Source: DATMQA01 sp035566895 (GTDB lineage Bacteria; Verrucomicrobiota; Verrucomicrobiia; Limisphaerales; UBA8199). Taken from it: a stretch of 46,113 nt of DNA. This document shows positions 34,593 through 43,156 of the stretch, in pieces; the first letter of the stretch is position 1, and the number at the start of each line of letters is the position of its first letter. The stretch lies in contig DATMQA010000201.1 of assembly GCA_035566895.1 (NCBI GenBank), forward strand, positions 1-46,113. Direction: 5' to 3'. The notes beneath the pieces are model-generated. The model worked only from the letters and a program-made list of their open reading frames with translations. It was not told the DNA's origin and made no database searches. Made by a program: the position numbers and the translations under genes.

Positions 34593-35798
34593 ATGCACCT
34601 GGCGCTACCTAAAATCATCAGCGCTGTCCTGACCTTTCTGGTCGTCGTCGGCCTGCTGCTGTGGCTCATGCTGCGCACCATCAAAAATGCCGAAGACCCT
34701 GCCAAAATGACTTTCAAATGGGTGATTACCTGGCCCGTGATCATCCTCGCTTTTGCCGCCATCCCTATGCTGTCCTTCTTCGGTCCTTTCGTCATCGTGT
34801 TCTGTGCGGTTATCCTCTCGGCCCTCTGGACGCCTCATATCGGCGCCGGCTTCGCCAAGCCGCTCACCAGCCTGTTTGACGGCGGTGATCTTCCGCCCGA
34901 AGACCGCCCCGCTTACTCGGTCGCGTGGGCGAGGCAAAAACGAGGCGATTACCTGCAGGCCGTTGCTGAAACCCGCAAACAACTCGAACGCTTCCCCGCC
35001 GACTTCGAAGGCCATATGCTCCTGGCCCAAATCCAGGCCGAAAACCTCAAAGACCTCCCGGGTGCAGAACTCACCATCCAGCGCTTCTGCGACCAACCCC
35101 ATCACGCTCCCAAAAATATCACATTCGCCCTGTTCTCCATGGCCGACTGGTACCTGCGTTTTAGCCAGGACCGCGAGGCCGCCCGTCGCTGCCTCCAAAA
35201 AATTATCGACGTGCTCCCCGATACCGAGTTCGCTTTGACCGCTGCCCAGCGCATCGCCCACCTTGGCACTGCTGAAATGCTACTCTCGCCTCACGATCGC
35301 AAGAAATATACTGTCCCTGAGGCTCTCCCCAACCTCGGACTCGTCCAACCTCGCGACGACATCAAGCCGGTCGAAATGGACCCCGGCGAGCAGGCCGGTG
35401 AATATGTGCGGCACCTCAAATTTCACCCGCTCGATACCGAAGTCCGCGAAAATCTCGCTATCCTTTATACCGATCACTACCATCGCCTCGATCTCGCTGC
35501 CGACCAACTCGAGCAAATGATCGCCGAGCCTCACCAGCCCGCCAGGTTGATCGTCCACTGGCTCAACCTTATGGCCGACCTCCAAATCCGCTCCGGCGCC
35601 GATTTCGACACCGTCAAAGAAACCCTGCAGCGCATCATCGACACGTACCCCAAGCTCGCCGCCGCCGAAATCGCCCGCAAACGCCTCGACCTGCTCAAAC
35701 TCGAACTGAAGGGAAAAGAAAAGAGCCTCGCTGCCATCAAACTCGGCACCTACGAACAGAAAATCGGGCTCAAGCCAAGGCGTGCTCGGGGAGAATAG
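34593..35798 (+). CDS. Membrane-anchored TPR protein
   Basis: A 401-residue protein. Two membrane helices at the N-terminus (ISAVLTFLVVVGLLLWLML, about 7-25, and WPVIILAFAAIPMLSFFGPF, about 45-64, continuing to a third hydrophobic patch) anchor a long soluble domain with TPR-type repeats: YLQAVAETRKQLERFPADFE, AARRCLQKIIDVLPDTEFAL and LAADQLEQMIAEPHQPARLI. A coiled region ends the protein. It may scaffold an envelope complex. Start at ATG 34593 (MHLALPK); the longer frame from 34536 would begin in repeat DNA. Confidence 0.75.
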   Translation: MHLALPKIISAVLTFLVVVGLLLWLMLRTIKNAEDPAKMTFKWVITWPVIILAFAAIPMLSFFGPFVIVFCAVILSALWTPHIGAGFAKPLTSLFDGGDLPPEDRPAYSVAWARQKRGDYLQAVAETRKQLERFPADFEGHMLLAQIQAENLKDLPGAELTIQRFCDQPHHAPKNITFALFSMADWYLRFSQDREAARRCLQKIIDVLPDTEFALTAAQRIAHLGTAEMLLSPHDRKKYTVPEALPNLGLVQPRDDIKPVEMDPGEQAGEYVRHLKFHPLDTEVRENLAILYTDHYHRLDLAADQLEQMIAEPHQPARLIVHWLNLMADLQIRSGADFDTVKETLQRIIDTYPKLAAAEIARKRLDLLKLELKGKEKSLAAIKLGTYEQKIGLKPRRARGE

Positions 35799-35802
35799 TT
35801 AG

Positions 35803-35850
35803 TAACCAGTAATCAGTATTTAGCAACCAGTGACCGGTTTCACTTGATTG
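35803..35850. repeat. 7-mer-like repeat (AACCAGT / AATCAGT type)
   Basis: AACCAGT, AATCAGT, AACCAGT and related words repeat between 35807 and 35840, in the gap between two convergent genes. Confidence 0.6.
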
Positions 35851-35864
35851 CTGATTACGGCCGC

Positions 35865-36266
35865 TCACTTCCCCGCCAGTCTCAACGCAATTTCCTTGTC
35901 GAGTTGCGCGGCTAGTTCAACGTCGGCCCCGCCGCCCTTTGTTCGCGCCTGCACCGTAACCGAAGTTATCGTCGGATTTACCGCCTCGACCCTAATCCAA
36001 ACCTTCCTCTGGTTGACTTTGCCCTCGATGGTTTGAAAGGCGTTCGTCTGGCTGCTGTAACTCGTCCCTTCATGAAGCAACGCTCCATCCGTCATCACGA
36101 CGTCCTTGGCCGCCTTGAACACCTGGTCCAACGGCCGATCGTAACGGCCCTCGATCCGGTCTTTGAGGAAGGGCACACCCGCCGTGCTTTTCTCGTTGAC
36201 CGTGCTGACGCAGCCTGCCCCGACCAGGACTGCACCCAATAATGCTGCAAAAATCTTCGTTCTCAT
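35865..36266 (-). CDS. DUF3568-like lipoprotein
   Basis: A 133-residue predicted lipoprotein. The signal MRTKIFAALLGAVLVGAGC ends in a lipobox with the acylated Cys at residue 19. The mature part resembles DUF3568: YDRPLDQVFKAAKDVVMTDG, then GKVNQRKVWIRVEAVNPTIT and SVTVQARTKGGG. Family members are small envelope lipoproteins of unknown function. The frame has six extra codons upstream (to 36284), but MRTKIF gives a standard signal peptide. It diverges from larE. Confidence 0.75.
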   Translation of the reverse strand: MRTKIFAALLGAVLVGAGCVSTVNEKSTAGVPFLKDRIEGRYDRPLDQVFKAAKDVVMTDGALLHEGTSYSSQTNAFQTIEGKVNQRKVWIRVEAVNPTITSVTVQARTKGGGADVELAAQLDKEIALRLAGK

Positions 36267-36473
36267 GGCGCTATGCAACCACATTCGCTCAAACCGTCAA
36301 GCCCCGATTCGGACAAAAACGCCGTGACTGGCGCACCGCCCCCATTTTGTCGTCCGCACTTTGTCCGCCACTTTCTAGAGACTAATTGTGTCCTGGGAGG
36401 CTTTAGCTGGAGAGTCTTCCAGCCTTCGTGCGTTCCACGCATCACGTATCACGTCCCCGTCCCCCCTCCAGTC

Positions 36474-37421
36474 GTGCTCGACACCTTCCTCCAACAATGC
36501 CATCTTGAAACCGTGATAGCAGCGAAATACGACCACCTCCGGGCGCTCCTGCGCTCCTGCGGTTCCTGCCTGGTCGCCTACTCAGGCGGCGTGGACTCCG
36601 TTTTTCTTGCCTATATCGCCCGCCAGGTTCTGGGCAATAAATCCCTGGCTGCTATCGCTGATTCCCCCAGTCTGCCCCGCCGCGAATTCGAACAGGCCCT
36701 CGCTCTGGGCGAGCAGTTCCAATTTCCCGTGCGGGTGGTCCGCACCCGTGAATTCGAGAATGACCAATACCTCGCCAACCCCGGCAATCGCTGCTACTTT
36801 TGTAAACACGAACTCTTCACCGAACTCGCCCCGTTGGCCAAAGCCGAGGGCTTCGCCGTCATTGCTTATGGCGAAAACGCGAGCGATGTCGGCGACTTTC
36901 GCCCCGGTGCCCAGGCTGCTTCTGAGTTCCAGGTCCGCGCCCCGCTCAAAGAGGCAGGGCTGACCAAATCCGAAATCCGGCAACTCTCCGCCCAACTCGG
37001 CTTGCCTACGGCTGACAAACCCCAAATGGCCTGCCTGAGCTCCCGCATCCCTTACGGCGAAGCTGTCACCCCCGAAAAACTCCAAATGATCGAGCAGGCC
37101 GAAAATGTTTTGCGGGATCTCGGCTTCTACGACGTGCGGGTGAGGCATCATGAATTGGTTTCCCGGTTGCAAATTGCAGGTTCACCCCCCTCAAGCACTG
37201 CGGCAAAACCCTCAACCCTCAACCTTCAACCTTCAACTCTTTACCTGGCCCGCATCGAAGTCGGCCCCACCGAACTGTCTCGATTGCTGGAAAAAGGTCT
37301 CTCATTTAAAGTCGCCGAAGCCCTCAAAAAAATTGGCTACGCTCATGTCACCCTGGACCTGCAAGGCTACCGCCGCGGCAGCACCAATGACGCGCTCAAA
37401 CCGCCGAATGGCAAAGGTTAG
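36474..37421 (+). CDS. larE: ATP-dependent sacrificial sulfur transferase LarE, with in-frame insertion
   Basis: A 315-residue PP-loop protein. The ATP pyrophosphatase signature is VAYSGGVDS (about 34-42). The RCYFCKHEL (106-114) and MACLSSRIPYG (185-195) motifs follow; the latter holds the Cys (about 187) that gives up its sulfur in this family. LarE thiolates the nickel-pincer nucleotide cofactor of lactate racemase and related enzymes. Just before the conserved ARIEVGPTEL there is an extra ~28-residue, repeat-encoded insertion (STLNLQPSTL and flanks, 231-258). I use GTG 36474, since homology starts there; ATG 36273 would add 67 residues without homology. Whether the enzyme tolerates the insertion is unknown. 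Confidence 0.87.
   Translation: MLDTFLQQCHLETVIAAKYDHLRALLRSCGSCLVAYSGGVDSVFLAYIARQVLGNKSLAAIADSPSLPRREFEQALALGEQFQFPVRVVRTREFENDQYLANPGNRCYFCKHELFTELAPLAKAEGFAVIAYGENASDVGDFRPGAQAASEFQVRAPLKEAGLTKSEIRQLSAQLGLPTADKPQMACLSSRIPYGEAVTPEKLQMIEQAENVLRDLGFYDVRVRHHELVSRLQIAGSPPSSTAAKPSTLNLQPSTLYLARIEVGPTELSRLLEKGLSFKVAEALKKIGYAHVTLDLQGYRRGSTNDALKPPNGKG
37209..37239. repeat. Tandem 7-mer repeat inside larE
   Basis: TCAACCC, TCAACCT, TCAACCT and TCAACTC lie back to back at about 37212-37239. Read in the larE frame they encode STLNLQPSTL, which interrupts an otherwise conserved C-terminal domain without breaking the frame. Confidence 0.8.
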
Positions 37422-39537
37422 AACGACTGAATGTTTCCGAGAACGGTCGAATACCTGCGCCGCTCCCGCAAGCCCCACCCTTCAAACTCATCGCGCCGGT
37501 TCTGCAATCGCTGCGCTCGTGGCCTTTACCGCTCTCTACTTCCTCTCTGGCAAATTCGGTTTGTCCCTCGCTTTCCTCAATGCCAGCGCCTCCCCGGTCT
37601 GGCCGCCCACCGGTCTCGCCCTGGCCGCCCTCCTGCTCTCGCGCTATCGTCTCTGGCCGGCCGTTTTCGTCGGAGCCTTCCTGGTCAATCTGACCACTCA
37701 GGGTAGTGCAGCCACCAGCCTGGCCATCGCCGCCGGAAACTCCCTTGAGGCCCTGCTCGGCGCATGGCTTGTCCAGCGTTTTGCCGGCGGGCCCAGAGCT
37801 TTCGATAAAGTCTGGACCATTATCAGGTTCGTCCTGCTCGCTGCTCTCCTCAGCACCGCCGTCAGCCCAACCGTGGGCGTCACCAGCCTTTGCCTGGGCC
37901 ACTTCGCTTCCTGGAACCATTTTCGCTCGATTTGGCTCACCTGGTGGCTTGGAGACGCCATCAGCGCGCTTACGGTCGCCCCGCTGCTGCTCATTTGGGC
38001 GACCCAGCCTTTCCCCAGGCTGACCCGTCGACAGCTTCTTGAGGCCCTGGCTCTGTTGTTGACGGTCATTTTAGTGGGCGCCGTGGTTTTTCCGGTTGCA
38101 CTGCCCTTGCCTGATAGGAGTAGCCCAATCGGCTACCTCGCTTTGCTGCCGCTCATTTGGGCCGCCTTTCGGTTTGGCCAACGCGGCGCCATCACCGCTG
38201 CCATCCTTACGTCCGCTATCGCCCTGGTTGGCACCCTCTACCGTATCGGGCCTTTCATCAAACCCGATTCCAATTCCTCCCTGCTCCTGACCCAGGCCTT
38301 CATCGGCACACTCACTCTTACCGCCTTGCTCCTGGCCGCGGTCGTCGCCGCTCACGACCAAGCCCAGCAGCAAATCCAAAGCCTCAATGCCCTGACTCAA
38401 GCCCGGCTGGACGAGTTGAACACCCTTATGGAAATTCTGCCCACCGGCATCTGGATCGGCAACCCCGACTGTTCAGAAATCCTCGGCAATCCCGCCGCCT
38501 ATGCCATGATGGGACTCCATCCCGGCATTAACGCTTCCCTCACCCATTCCAAACCCCAGGTGCCTCCGGGTATCCGCATCTTCGTCGATGGCGCTGAAGT
38601 GCCTCCTGAAAAAGCCCCGATGCAGCAGGTCGCCCACTCCGGTAAACCCTGGCCCAACCTCGAACACGAACTGCTTTTCCCCGACGGCACACGCAAAACT
38701 CTCTATGCCAGCATCGCCCCCGTCTTCGATCAGAACGGACAAGTTCGCAAGGTGATTGGCGCTTACGCGGATTTCACCGATCGCAAGCGTGCCGAGTTGG
38801 AGCTCGCCGCCGCCAAAGAACAACTCGAACAGCGTGTGGCCGAGCGCACCGCCCAATTGCGCGAGACCAATGCCGAGTTGGAGGCCTTTTCCTACAGCCT
38901 CTCGCACGATCTTCGCGCGCCCCTGCGCTCCATTCGTCACTTTACCCAGTTTGCCCTCGAAGATGCTCGCGAGAACCTCGGTCCCCACGCCGTCACGCTC
39001 GAAAGAGTCCTTGCCGCTGCCCAACGCATGGACCAACTCATTCAGGATGTCCTGGCCTTCAGCCGCGTCTCTCGCCAGGAGATGAAGCTCCATGCCGTGG
39101 ATGTTGAAAAGCTGGTTCAGACGATCGCCTCCGAGCGGCCCGATTGGCAGCCGCCTTTCGCTCAGATTCAGCTTCAGAGCCCTTTGCCCCCTATCCGCGG
39201 TGACGAAGCCTCCCTGACCCAGTGCATCACCAACCTCCTCGACAATGCCATCAAATTCGTCCCCACCGGCGCCATCCCTCAAGTGGTCATTCGCAGCGAA
39301 CTCACCGGCGACAAAGTGCGGCTTTGGTTCGAGGATAACGGAATCGGCATTGACAAAGCTGCCCAGCAAAAGGTCTTCGACATCTTTCAGCGCGCGAACG
39401 CCAACGGCCAATATCAGGGCAGCGGCATCGGCCTTGCCATCGTCCGCAAAGCCGTCGAGCGCATGGGCGGGGCCGTTGGTGTCGATTCCGAACTCGGCAA
39501 AGGCAGTCGCTTCTGGCTCGAACTGCCGAAGGCGTGA
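37408..39537 (+). CDS. MASE1-domain sensor histidine kinase with PAS domain
   Basis: A 709-residue membrane kinase. Residues ~30-312 contain eight or so membrane helices with the MASE1 pattern (ASPVWPPTGLALAALLLSRY and LGDAISALTVAPLLLIWATQ). A PAS/PAC domain spans ~335-460 and ends in IGAYADFTDRKRAE. A coiled linker follows, then the HisKA dimerisation helix with phospho-acceptor His500 in SYSLSHDLRAPLRSIRHF. The ATPase has the N-box NLLDNAIKF, G1 DNGIGID and G2 GSGIGLAIVRKAVE. No response regulator is adjacent. The start at ATG 37408 overlaps the larE stop by 14 bases, suggesting coupling. The sensed signal is unknown. Confidence 0.88.
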   Translation: MAKVRTTECFRERSNTCAAPASPTLQTHRAGSAIAALVAFTALYFLSGKFGLSLAFLNASASPVWPPTGLALAALLLSRYRLWPAVFVGAFLVNLTTQGSAATSLAIAAGNSLEALLGAWLVQRFAGGPRAFDKVWTIIRFVLLAALLSTAVSPTVGVTSLCLGHFASWNHFRSIWLTWWLGDAISALTVAPLLLIWATQPFPRLTRRQLLEALALLLTVILVGAVVFPVALPLPDRSSPIGYLALLPLIWAAFRFGQRGAITAAILTSAIALVGTLYRIGPFIKPDSNSSLLLTQAFIGTLTLTALLLAAVVAAHDQAQQQIQSLNALTQARLDELNTLMEILPTGIWIGNPDCSEILGNPAAYAMMGLHPGINASLTHSKPQVPPGIRIFVDGAEVPPEKAPMQQVAHSGKPWPNLEHELLFPDGTRKTLYASIAPVFDQNGQVRKVIGAYADFTDRKRAELELAAAKEQLEQRVAERTAQLRETNAELEAFSYSLSHDLRAPLRSIRHFTQFALEDARENLGPHAVTLERVLAAAQRMDQLIQDVLAFSRVSRQEMKLHAVDVEKLVQTIASERPDWQPPFAQIQLQSPLPPIRGDEASLTQCITNLLDNAIKFVPTGAIPQVVIRSELTGDKVRLWFEDNGIGIDKAAQQKVFDIFQRANANGQYQGSGIGLAIVRKAVERMGGAVGVDSELGKGSRFWLELPKA

Positions 39538-39608
39538 GGGCCCCCGATGCGGGGGGTGCGTTACAGGATGCTGTAGGGGTAAGCTCCAGATGCGGCGGGT
39601 CGGTCGAG

Positions 39609-39656
39609 GCATTAATCCAACAATCCATTAATCCACCCATCCCCCATCACTCCATC
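39609..39656. repeat. AATCCAT-type short tandem repeat
   Basis: ATTAATCCAACAATCCATTA followed by ATCCACCCATCCCCCATCAC: irregular 7-8-base units with the core ATCCA. Between the kinase and the PilC/GspF-type gene. Confidence 0.55.
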
Positions 39657-39739
39657 AGGCCATTCCGCCCGAAATTGCCCCTTGGTTTCCCGCAACTTTT
39701 GGGTACACTTCTTGTTTAAGTAAAAGAGCTTACGGTCTT

Positions 39740-41017
39740 ATGCCACAATTCTCGTACAAAGCCCGCCGTCGTACCGGCGAAGTCGTCGAGGGCGTCCTGG
39801 ACGTCGCCGACCGCTCGGCCGCCCTACTCCATATCGAGCGCCTCGGCTTGTTCCCTGTCCTCGTCGATGCCGCCAAAGGCAGTGCCGCCGCCGCTGCAAG
39901 CGAGCGTCCCGCTGCTGCCAAGACCAACTTCCGCGCCCTGCTGCCTCCTTCCCTCCAGGCCGCTCTGTCCAAAAAGCGGAAACCCAAACTCCAGGAATTG
40001 GCCACTTACACCCAGCAATTGGCCAACCTCCTCAACTCCGGTATGCCCCTGACCGTGGCCCTCAACAGCATGACCCACCTCGAGTCCAAGGGCATCCCCG
40101 CCGATATCAGCCGCGATCTCCGGCAGGACGTCATGGAAGGCCGCAGCCTCTCCGATTCCATGGCCAAGCAGCCGCGTATTTTCTCCGACCTCTACGTCAA
40201 CATGGTCCGCGCCGGCGAATCCAGCGGCGCCCTGGTCGAAGTCTTGCGCCGTATGGCCGACCACTTCGAGCGCTTCGCCCAGGTCCAATCCAAATTCAGC
40301 TCCGCCCTGGTGTATCCCGCTTTCGTCGGCGTCGTCGGCATTGGCATCATGTTCTTCTTCATGACCTACATGCTTCCCAAGTTCATGACCATCTTCGAGG
40401 GCATGAACGTTCCCATGCCCGTCATGACCCAAATCCTTATCGGCATCAGCCATGCCTTTGCCCGGTACTGGTGGCTCATGCTCATTGTCGTCGCCATTGC
40501 CGTCATCCTCTTCAAACGTTTCCAGGCCAGCACCGAGGGCCGCCGCAAACTCGACCAATGGAAAATGAGCGCTCCTGTCTTCGGCAAAGTCATCAAACTC
40601 AACCTTTTCGGCCAGTTCGCCAGCACTCTCTCCACCCTGCTTGAAAATGGTGTCCCTGTGCTCACCGCTCTCAAGATTACCGAGCAGATCATGCCCAACG
40701 TCATCCTGAGAGAGGCTATCTCCAAAACCCGTGAAGAAGTCACCGACGGCAAAACCCTGGCCCAACCCCTGGCCCGCAGTAAAGTCTTCCCTCAGTTGAT
40801 GGTGGACCTGGTCAAGATTGGCGAAGACACCGGCGACGTGCCGGGCGCATTAAGGAACATTGCCGTCACTTACGAAAACGAACTAAGCATCGCCCTCAGA
40901 GTCATGATGAACATGATCGAACCGGTCATGATCGTCGTTATGGCTCTCGGCGTTGGATTCCTCCTGCTGAGTGTCCTCTCCGCCATGTTCGCCATGACCG
41001 CTAATATTGCCCGGTGA
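39740..41017 (+). CDS. Type IV pilus/type II secretion platform protein (PilC/GspF)
   Basis: A 425-residue inner-membrane protein with the duplicated T2SSF domain. It starts MPQFSYKARRRTGEVVEGVL, the typical N-terminal cytoplasmic region. The first T2SSF copy includes YTQQLANLLNSGMPLTVALN, SLSDSMAKQPRIFSDLYVNM and a membrane helix GVVGIGIMFFFMTYML. The second copy includes FASTLSTLLENGVPVLTALK and DGKTLAQPLARSKVFPQLMV, ending in a helix near the C-terminus (VIVVMALGVGFLLLSVLSAM). It couples cytoplasmic ATPases to pseudopilin assembly. Its stop overlaps the next start by one base, beginning a tightly chained pseudopilin operon. Confidence 0.92.
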   Translation: MPQFSYKARRRTGEVVEGVLDVADRSAALLHIERLGLFPVLVDAAKGSAAAAASERPAAAKTNFRALLPPSLQAALSKKRKPKLQELATYTQQLANLLNSGMPLTVALNSMTHLESKGIPADISRDLRQDVMEGRSLSDSMAKQPRIFSDLYVNMVRAGESSGALVEVLRRMADHFERFAQVQSKFSSALVYPAFVGVVGIGIMFFFMTYMLPKFMTIFEGMNVPMPVMTQILIGISHAFARYWWLMLIVVAIAVILFKRFQASTEGRRKLDQWKMSAPVFGKVIKLNLFGQFASTLSTLLENGVPVLTALKITEQIMPNVILREAISKTREEVTDGKTLAQPLARSKVFPQLMVDLVKIGEDTGDVPGALRNIAVTYENELSIALRVMMNMIEPVMIVVMALGVGFLLLSVLSAMFAMTANIAR

Positions 41018-41727
41018 TGATCTGTCCACAGTTTACAGTCCACAGTCCACCGTCGGACGGCCCTGCCTCGCTCAACAATGTTCACGTTTCACGTTTCACG
41101 TTTCACGCATCGCGAATCGCGCATCACTCGCCATCCGCCACTATCCATCATCCATCGTCCATCATCCGCCTGCGCCGTGCTTTTACCTTGATCGAAATAA
41201 TGATCGTCGTCGGCATCATGGGCATCGTCCTCACCATGGGTGTGCCCATTGTCTATAAAGTCTTTCACCGTGCTCCCATGGTCCAGGCCATCCGCGACGT
41301 CACCGAGGTCTGCAGCAATGCCCGGGCCCGGGCCATCCTCCAGGGCCATCAAGTCGATGTCATCTTTTACCCTCGAGCCGGCCGTCTCGCAGTGGGCGGT
41401 GGTTCAGCCGTTCCCTCTCCGGCGCCGGTCTCCCGCCGCGGGGCCGCTCAGGCCGCTTCCGCCGCCGACCTCGTTGCCGGGGCGACGCAAGCCGCTGCCC
41501 CGGCGTCCTCCGGCTCCGGTCTTTCTGCCCAAATCTCCAACCAGATCATGATCGACATGCTCGATGTGAACCTCACCGAGTATAAAGATGCCGACGAGGT
41601 CCACGTCCGTTTTTTCCCCAGCGGCACCTGCGATGAGATGACCCTCGTGTTGCACGATGCTCGCGAGTGGAAAAAAATTTACTCCGAATACACCACCGGC
41701 CTCATTCACGTGGAGGATTTCCGATGA
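41017..41727 (+). CDS. Pseudopilin (GspH-like) with repeat-derived leader
   Basis: A 236-residue type II-like prepilin. The prepilin motif is RRAFTLIEIMIVVGIMG, with cleavage expected after Ala55 and methylation of Phe56; the conserved Glu at +5 is present. The N-terminal leader of 55 residues is far longer than the usual 6-25 and is encoded by repeats (SRFTFHASRIAHHSP and TIHHPSSIIR). The mature domain has a GspH-like length, with an Ala/Pro-rich loop. ATG 41017 overlaps the previous stop by one base. Minor pseudopilins cap or prime the secretion pseudopilus. Confidence 0.82.
   Translation: MICPQFTVHSPPSDGPASLNNVHVSRFTFHASRIAHHSPSATIHHPSSIIRLRRAFTLIEIMIVVGIMGIVLTMGVPIVYKVFHRAPMVQAIRDVTEVCSNARARAILQGHQVDVIFYPRAGRLAVGGGSAVPSPAPVSRRGAAQAASAADLVAGATQAAAPASSGSGLSAQISNQIMIDMLDVNLTEYKDADEVHVRFFPSGTCDEMTLVLHDAREWKKIYSEYTTGLIHVEDFR
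41079..41166. repeat. Tandem 7-mers (TTTCACG and ATCCATC types) in a pseudopilin leader
   Basis: GTTCACG followed by three TTTCACG units at 41080-41107, then ATCCATC-type units at 41144-41165. All lie in frame within the leader of the first pseudopilin gene, ending just before the prepilin cleavage motif. Confidence 0.8.
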
Positions 41728-42257
41728 GAACAAGTGACAAGTGGCGAGTGTGGAGTGACGCGACTGGAGAACCACTGTTCGACGGTGTTCACGTTTCACG
41801 TCTCACGCATCACGCATCGCGTCCCTTCACTCGCCACCCGTCACCTGTCACACGTCACTTCAGTCGCGCGTTCACCCTTCTCGAGGTCATGATCGCCAGC
41901 GGCATCTTCTTCATGGCCACCTTCGGCATCCTGGCCCTGGTCGCCGGCACCCTGCGCAACGCCCGCAGCCTCCAGCGCAATGACGTCGATATCGGTCTTG
42001 CTGCCTCGATGGTTTATCAAACCCTCAAAACCAATAAATTCTCCGAAGGCACTATGTCCGGCGACTTCGGCACCGCCTATCCCGATTACTTTTTCGACGC
42101 CCAATGGGGTCCTTACGACACCAATGGCCTGCTGGAAGCCGACATTGTCCTTAATCGCCACGGCAGCCAAAAACCGGTCGATTTCATCTCCATCCTGGTT
42201 TGGTCGCCCAACGTCCAAACCGGCCCCGGCTCACGGTCCCTGGGGGGACATTTATGA
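41724..42257 (+). CDS. Pseudopilin (GspI-like) with repeat-derived leader
   Basis: A 177-residue prepilin. The processing motif is SRAFTLLEVMIASGIFFMAT; cleavage is expected after Ala49, and Glu is at +5. The leader is repeat-encoded (VHVSRLTHHASRPFTRHPSP). The short mature domain (~128 residues) and its position after GspH-like and before GspJ-like genes argue for GspI. ATGA overlap with the previous stop (41724-41727) shows coupling. Confidence 0.8.
   Translation: MRTSDKWRVWSDATGEPLFDGVHVSRLTHHASRPFTRHPSPVTRHFSRAFTLLEVMIASGIFFMATFGILALVAGTLRNARSLQRNDVDIGLAASMVYQTLKTNKFSEGTMSGDFGTAYPDYFFDAQWGPYDTNGLLEADIVLNRHGSQKPVDFISILVWSPNVQTGPGSRSLGGHL
41788..41862. repeat. TTTCACG/CATCACG-type repeats in the second pseudopilin leader
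   Basis: GTTCACG, TTTCACG, TCTCACG, CATCACG, CATCGCG at 41789-41822, then CCGTCAC/CTGTCAC-type words to 41855. They use the same words as 41079-41107 in a separate gene, ending just before the cleavage motif. Confidence 0.75.
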
Positions 42258-43156
42258 AGCTAGTCAGTAGCCAGTTGTCAGTCAGTAGTCAGTGGCCTTC
42301 CCCTCAAAAACGCGAGCACCCACTACCGACTACTGACTGCACACTACTGACTGCTCACACATCCCGCAACCAATCGGATTTCGGATTTCGGCCTTCTTTC
42401 GGCCTTCGGGTTTCGGCCTTCGGTTTTCGCACCCCTCACCCGTGCTCCGCCTTCACCCTCGTCGAGATCCTCGTCGCCCTCGGGATCTTCAGCCTTGTCC
42501 TGGCCTCCATTTATTCCACCTGGACCGCCATTCTGCGCGCCTCAAAAGTCGGACGAGACGCCGCTGCCGCTGTCCAGCGCGCTCGCATTGCCGGCCGCAC
42601 CATCGAAGAATCCCTGGTTTCCGCCCAGTCCTTCGCCATTACCCAGCAGAGCCATCCTGAATATTACAGCTTTAGCTTCGAGAACGGCAGCGAGGCCTAC
42701 CTCGAGTTCACCTCGCGCCTCGCTACTTCCTTCCCCCGCAGTGGCAAATTTGGCGGTTTCGATGTCCGCCGTGTCATGTTCTCGATCGAACCCAGCCCCG
42801 ACCATGGCCGTCAACTGGTCTTGCGCCAGCGCCCTTTGCTCATGGACCTCGACAAAGATGAACGAGAACACCCCATCGTGCTCGCCAAGAATGTTAAAGG
42901 ATTCAAGATCGAATGCTGGGACAGCCGCAACAATAACAAGCTCGATCCTTGGGTGGATGAGTGGACGCGCACTAATGAGCTCCCCGAAATGGTCAAGATC
43001 ACCCTCCAACTCGCCGACAACACCCATACCTCCGTCGTGCGCGAAGAAGTCACCCGTATCGTCAGCATCCCTGGCATGACGATCCAACCTGGCTGGCAAC
43101 CCTACGGCCAGCGCGGCGGAATGCCCGTCCCGCCGCCGCCCCCTCCCCCTAAATGA
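42254..43156 (+). CDS. Pseudopilin (GspJ-like) with repeat-derived leader
   Basis: A 300-residue prepilin. The processing motif is CSAFTLVEILVALGIFSLVL; cleavage is expected after Ala66, with Glu at +5. The 66-residue leader is almost all repeat-encoded (KLVSSQLSVSSQ, FGFRPSFGLRVSAFGFR). The mature part (~234 residues) has GspJ-like length and the pattern LVLRQRPLLMDLD, VLAKNVKGFKIECWDSR and VKITLQLADN. It ends in a poly-Pro tail. ATGA overlap with the preceding gene. Confidence 0.82.
   Translation: MKLVSSQLSVSSQWPSPQKREHPLPTTDCTLLTAHTSRNQSDFGFRPSFGLRVSAFGFRTPHPCSAFTLVEILVALGIFSLVLASIYSTWTAILRASKVGRDAAAAVQRARIAGRTIEESLVSAQSFAITQQSHPEYYSFSFENGSEAYLEFTSRLATSFPRSGKFGGFDVRRVMFSIEPSPDHGRQLVLRQRPLLMDLDKDEREHPIVLAKNVKGFKIECWDSRNNNKLDPWVDEWTRTNELPEMVKITLQLADNTHTSVVREEVTRIVSIPGMTIQPGWQPYGQRGGMPVPPPPPPPK
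42257..42440. repeat. GTCAGTA and TTTCGGCC repeat cluster in the third leader
   Basis: AGTCAGTAGCC, TGTCAGTCAGTAGTCAGTGG (42262-42296), their near complements CTACTGACTGCAC and ACTACTGACTGC (42328-42357), and then CGGATTTCGGATTTCGGCC with TTCGGCCTTC-type units (42376-42430). All are translated in frame before the prepilin motif. Confidence 0.75.
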
